A stretch of DNA of 6,321 nt from Planctomycetaceae bacterium (GTDB lineage Bacteria > Planctomycetota > Phycisphaerae > Phycisphaerales > SM1A02): NCBI GenBank assembly GCA_002737585.1, contig NSIA01000025.1, positions 8 to 6,328 on the forward strand, in the 5' to 3' direction. The notes beneath the pieces are model-generated. The model was not told where the DNA came from. It did not search any database and saw only the letters and a list, made by a program, of their open reading frames with translations. Of this stretch, positions 5,902 to 6,321 are shown in pieces. Made by a program: the position numbers and the translations under genes. Within the stretch, counting starts at the first letter, position 1. The number at the start of each line of letters is the position of its first letter.

Positions 5902-6321
5902 ATGGCGAGCACCTTTCAGTCGGCGTTAGATCGTGGCATCGTTGTGTTTGACGGTGCGATGGGAACCAGCATTCATTCGTGCGCTGATTGTGCTGCGGAG
6001 GATTACCTCGGCCGCGAGAATTGCACGGACATTTTAGTGCGCAGCCGGCCCGATCTGATTCAGCGCATCCATGAGGGTTTCTTGGCAGCTGGTGCCGATG
6101 TTGTGGAAACGGATTCGTTCGGTTCCAACAAGTTGGTCGCCGCTGACTTTGATGAAGAGATGGTCAGTTGGGTGTACGACCTGAATGTGCGTGCAGCGCA
6201 GGTAGCGCGCGCAGCCGCCAACAAATTCAGTACGCGTGACCGACCACGCTTTGTTGCAGGGTCGATCGGACCCGGTACGAAACTCATTACCCTGGGGCAA
6301 GTTTCCTGGGAGTTGATGCTC
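5902..6321 (+). CDS. metH: Methionine synthase MetH, homocysteine-binding domain (N-terminal 140 residues; cut by window edge)
   Basis: 140 codons are visible, open to the right edge. The protein starts the homocysteine S-methyltransferase barrel of cobalamin-dependent methionine synthase, which moves a methyl group from methyltetrahydrofolate via methylcobalamin to homocysteine. Motifs in order: VVFDGAMGT (14-22), GRENCTDILV (37-46), RPDLIQRIHEGFLAAGADVVETDSFGSNK (49-77 as a whole) and GSIGPGTKLITLGQ (120-133). The zinc-binding cysteines of this domain come later and lie outside the window, as do the folate, cobalamin and reactivation domains. The protein could therefore also be a short split version with only the homocysteine domain, or with that plus the folate domain. 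The ATG at 5902 is right for the family: the DGAMGT motif begins at residue 17. No clear Shine-Dalgarno precedes it. An extra C27-x2-C30 pair sits in the loop after DGAMGTSIH. Confidence 0.9.
   Translation, partial: MASTFQSALDRGIVVFDGAMGTSIHSCADCAAEDYLGRENCTDILVRSRPDLIQRIHEGFLAAGADVVETDSFGSNKLVAADFDEEMVSWVYDLNVRAAQVARAAANKFSTRDRPRFVAGSIGPGTKLITLGQVSWELML

Noticed and set aside
6034..6300. 88-codon open frame on the minus strand
   Set aside because: Antisense to the strongly conserved MetH N-terminal domain; no recognisable product.

Overview
The window is gene-dense, G+C-rich bacterial DNA. It carries five genes on the minus strand and one on the plus strand, and the first and last genes run off the window edges. 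The best taxonomic guess is Planctomycetota, probably the Phycisphaerae. The clue is the leftmost protein: a short membrane protein with a CPRCW-(D/H)-L-SGTPG-x-TC-x-ECG zinc ribbon, a type I associate with many hypothetical proteins of that group. Ala/Pro- and Thr/Ala-rich linkers in the exported proteins, weak Shine-Dalgarno sequences and the style of the MetH N-terminus fit this. The assignment is inference from motifs, not from a marker gene.

Layout, read in the direction of minus-strand transcription (right to left). A secreted S41-family serine peptidase (4190-5740) comes first. A 156-base gap follows, whose transcript is strikingly C-rich and G-poor and looks like a Rho loading site. 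Next are an exported LolA-like protein (3059-4033), an ABC ATPase of the NatA/YhaQ type (2092-3039), its ABC-2 permease of the NatB type (720-2099), and a membrane zinc-ribbon protein cut by the left edge (1-689). The last four are tightly packed (19-base gap, 8-base overlap, 30-base gap) and probably form one operon. To the right, transcribed the other way, is the start of metH, the cobalamin-dependent methionine synthase (5902 to the edge). The 161-base divergent intergenic region (5741-5901) holds an A+T-rich block and two overlapping inverted repeats.

How the genes may work together: the ATPase and permease make a complete two-protein export system. Its unusual partner is an exported beta-rich protein of the outer-membrane lipoprotein-sorting fold type. 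The S41 peptidase is exported too, so the minus-strand block looks like a cell-envelope module. The transported substrate cannot be told from sequence. metH is a housekeeping gene that shares only the intergenic control region. I see no mobile element, CRISPR array, rRNA or tRNA, and no clearly new defence or biosynthetic system.
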